From Polaribacter sp. (GTDB lineage Bacteria > Bacteroidota > Bacteroidia > Flavobacteriales > Flavobacteriaceae), in the NCBI GenBank assembly GCA_029250685.1, contig JAQXEU010000003.1, positions 1-64,000 on the forward strand: a stretch of DNA of 64,000 nt. Direction: 5' to 3'. Positions 62,259-64,000 of the stretch are shown here, piece by piece. Position 1 is the stretch's first letter. Every line of letters starts with the position of its first letter. Both the position numbers and the translations under genes were made by a program. Below the pieces are notes generated by a model, which was given only the letters and a program-made list of their open reading frames with translations, had not been told where the DNA came from and ran no database searches.

Positions 62259-62872
62259 TGGACAACCATAAAAAAGAAACGTTTAAAGCTTTGACAATTG
62301 CCACAGTAAAAATTACGATTACAGGAATTGTTATTGGTGTCTTTCACGAATATGATTTCTGGGTTGGTTTGTTATTATTTATCCGATTAATTGCATTTTT
62401 ATATAAGAACTATTTTAAGGCAACTACTAAAAATTGGATTCTTTTAGCAGGAATGATTATCACAGGCTTTCTTGGGATTTGTGCAGAAATCTGGGGAGTT
62501 ACTTTTGAGTTTTGGGAATATCATGATTTAACAAACAACAGACAATTACCATATTGGTTACCATTTGCGTGGATGTTTGCTTTTCGATTTATCTATGTTT
62601 TAGAAAGTAAATTAATTGTTTCAATGCAATTAAAGAAGATGAGTCACAAAACTTGGCTTGCCATTTTCATTACCGCATTTTTCCCTGCATATGGAGAAGT
62701 CATTACTATAAACTTAGGGGTTTGGACCTATTCTTGGCCGTATCAATTTTTAGGTGTTCCGTTGTATGCAGTAATTTGCTTAGTTGCACTACATATGGGA
62801 ATCAATTTTATATTGAGTATTTGGGTGAAAAAGAAGAAAATTAACGATTCAGTTTTTATTAGCGAAGAATAA
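62258..62872 (+). CDS. Polytopic membrane protein of unknown function
   Basis: A 204-residue inner-membrane protein with about six hydrophobic helices and several conserved-looking aromatic/charged residues inside or near helices (FEFWEYHDL, PAYGEVITINLGVWTYSWPY). No family recognised with certainty. Its start shares one base with the beta-galactosidase stop (TAATG), so it is co-translated with it. A role linked to that enzyme, for example sugar export or lipid modification, is only inference. Confidence 0.65.
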   Translation: MDNHKKETFKALTIATVKITITGIVIGVFHEYDFWVGLLLFIRLIAFLYKNYFKATTKNWILLAGMIITGFLGICAEIWGVTFEFWEYHDLTNNRQLPYWLPFAWMFAFRFIYVLESKLIVSMQLKKMSHKTWLAIFITAFFPAYGEVITINLGVWTYSWPYQFLGVPLYAVICLVALHMGINFILSIWVKKKKINDSVFISEE

Positions 62873-62874
62873 TT

Positions 62875-63732
62875 TTAAAATTTCCAAGCAACAATTCTGG
62901 TCACTTTATTTCCTTGATGCATCGGAATTACCTTAAACTCTTGAATTCCTAATTTCTTACCAGATTTCTGTAGACTTTCTACATTTTCTTTTTTAGAAAC
63001 TAAACTTGTAAACCAAACTGCTTGTTTTTTATACAAAGAACTTTGATATAAATAATTGTGTAAAAAAGCTTTTTCTCCACCAACATACCACAATTCATTA
63101 TTGCTTCCTGCAAAATTACGGACTGCATTTGTTCCAAGGTTCCTAGTTTTTCTTCTATTTGCTCCCCTCGCCTCTTCTGCCGATTTATAAAACGGTGGAT
63201 TACACATCGTTGCCGTAAATGAATCTTCTGGCTCTATAATTCCTGTTAGAATATCATTCTCATCAAACTGTTGACGTAATAAAATTTGTGGATCCAACTC
63301 ATTGTCATCTATAATGTCTTGAGCTGCATCTAAAGAATTTAAATCAATATCTGTACCCACAAAACTCCAATCGTAAACAGATGCGCCCAATAATGGGTAA
63401 ATACACGTTGCTCCTGTTCCAATATCTAAAATTGAAATCTCTTTTTCACCTTTAATTAAATCGTTTAAATGATGAATATAATCTACTCTACCTGGAATTG
63501 GCGGACATAAATTTTCATCTGGAAATTCCCACTTTTTAATATTATAATCTGCAAATAGTAAAGATCGATTCAATTCTTTTACTGCCCTTGGATCAGAAAA
63601 ATCGATACTTAAATTTTTATATTCGTTTTTTATCACAAAGGGTTCTAAAGCTGGATTTGCTTTAATTAGTTTTTGAAATTCATATCCAGAATTATGAATG
63701 CTATTTGGATGAAAATTAGTTTCTTTCTTCAT
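62875..63732 (-). CDS. rlmF: 23S rRNA (adenine1618-N6)-methyltransferase
   Basis: A 285-residue SAM-dependent methyltransferase that methylates A1618 of 23S rRNA. It has the SAM site ISILDIGTGATCIYPLLG and the N6-adenine catalytic motif NPPFYKSAEEA. The family-typical N-terminal FHPNSIHNSGYEFQKLIKANPAL, the FSDPRAVKELNRSLL segment and FPDENLCPPIPGRVDYIHHL are also seen. Normal length. Its start overlaps the upstream bshC stop (TAATG type), so they form one transcript. Confidence 0.94.
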   Translation of the reverse strand: MKKETNFHPNSIHNSGYEFQKLIKANPALEPFVIKNEYKNLSIDFSDPRAVKELNRSLLFADYNIKKWEFPDENLCPPIPGRVDYIHHLNDLIKGEKEISILDIGTGATCIYPLLGASVYDWSFVGTDIDLNSLDAAQDIIDDNELDPQILLRQQFDENDILTGIIEPEDSFTATMCNPPFYKSAEEARGANRRKTRNLGTNAVRNFAGSNNELWYVGGEKAFLHNYLYQSSLYKKQAVWFTSLVSKKENVESLQKSGKKLGIQEFKVIPMHQGNKVTRIVAWKF

Positions 63733-64000
63733 TATAATTCTAGGATCGTAAATTCTAAGTCTAAAGGTTTTAAAGAATCCTTTAAGGCTTTAATAAAGGT
63801 ATCGCCATATTCTAAATAGAATTCAGAAAAATTACGCTGACGTTCTTCTAAACTTTCATTCGGAAATAATTGTTCTTTGATTTCTGTAATTCTTAAAACC
63901 AAGTCCTTTTGTTTTCTTTTTTCGGCTCTTAACAAGCGTTTTTCTAAATTACCCAATCCGTTTAATTGCTTTTTTTCTTGCGCCTCTACTGCTCCAACAA
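63732..64000 (-). CDS. bshC: Bacillithiol synthase BshC, C-terminal end (window-truncated)
   Basis: The track gives a 74-residue ORF, but the frame stays open to the window edge through a further 14 codons or so (VEAQEKKQLNGLGNLEKRLL…). The peptide is the C-terminal coiled coil and tail of BshC, the cysteine-adding enzyme of bacillithiol synthesis: RAEKRKQKD, KEQLFPNESLEERQRNFSEFY and LKPLDLEFTILEL. The 63956 start is a TTG inside the gene, not the true start. The enzyme adds cysteine to GlcN-malate in the cytosol. Confidence 0.85.
   Translation of the reverse strand, partial: VGAVEAQEKKQLNGLGNLEKRLLRAEKRKQKDLVLRITEIKEQLFPNESLEERQRNFSEFYLEYGDTFIKALKDSLKPLDLEFTILEL

Noticed and set aside
1-64000. 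CRISPR arrays, tRNA/rRNA genes, insertion sequences and prophage
   Set aside because: No regular short direct-repeat arrays, no cloverleaf-like sequences in the gaps read, and no transposase or phage structural genes among the ORFs were found.

Overview
The window is a strongly AT-rich stretch of chromosome that most resembles a marine Flavobacteriaceae genome (Polaribacter/Tenacibaculum-like; genus is a guess). Supporting signs are TAnnTTTG promoter boxes of the Bacteroidota type, many short lipoprotein signals (…SC), a subtilase with a type IX secretion tail, bacillithiol genes, and flavobacterial families such as DUF6090, YHYH proteins and a cyclophilin-FKBP fusion. No tRNA, rRNA, CRISPR array, transposase or prophage was seen.

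Layout. 0-10 kb: end of a K+-channel gene, three peptidyl-prolyl isomerase genes, a scarred DUF6090 / carboxypeptidase-regulatory-domain junction, idi-queD, a TlpA thioredoxin with a sialidase-fold lipoprotein, prfC and an outer-membrane protein. 10-25 kb: an extracytoplasmic hydrolase zone with an FG-GAP protein, an unusual metallo-beta-lactamase/M28 peptidase fusion, NhaA, an S51-like peptidase, an M28 peptidase, PAP2, a sulfatase, a subtilase, CsaA, a YqaE peptide missed by the ORF track, and a large M14 carboxypeptidase. 25.2-28.9 kb: an accessory island of co-oriented small genes (broken CPBP protease, PhzF, an unknown protein, VF530, GNAT). They are separated by related imperfect hairpin spacers that look like gene-cassette recombination sites.

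29-48 kb: core metabolism and envelope. This covers a GlcD/GlcF-type oxidoreductase, an MFS carrier, valS, a PDZ/retropepsin protease, an aminotransferase, murB, and an operon of di-heme peroxidase, YHYH protein, YwqK-like protein and SCO. It continues with a glycosyltransferase, an ECF sigma factor, an Nramp-related transporter lacking the canonical metal motifs, and lipA. 48.2-48.56 kb is a gene-free interval holding a textbook sigma-54 -24/-12 promoter. The promoter fires into a predicted ~91-nt structured RNA closed by an intrinsic terminator, and this is the best candidate here for an undescribed element. 48.5-64 kb: a CBS-type beta-synthase, a LolC/E-like permease, NamZ with a serine hydrolase (probable muropeptide recycling), a sterol desaturase-family protein, argS, lpd, a GH2 beta-galactosidase, rlmF and the C-terminal end of bshC.

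All functional calls rest on motifs and family knowledge read by eye. No database search was run.
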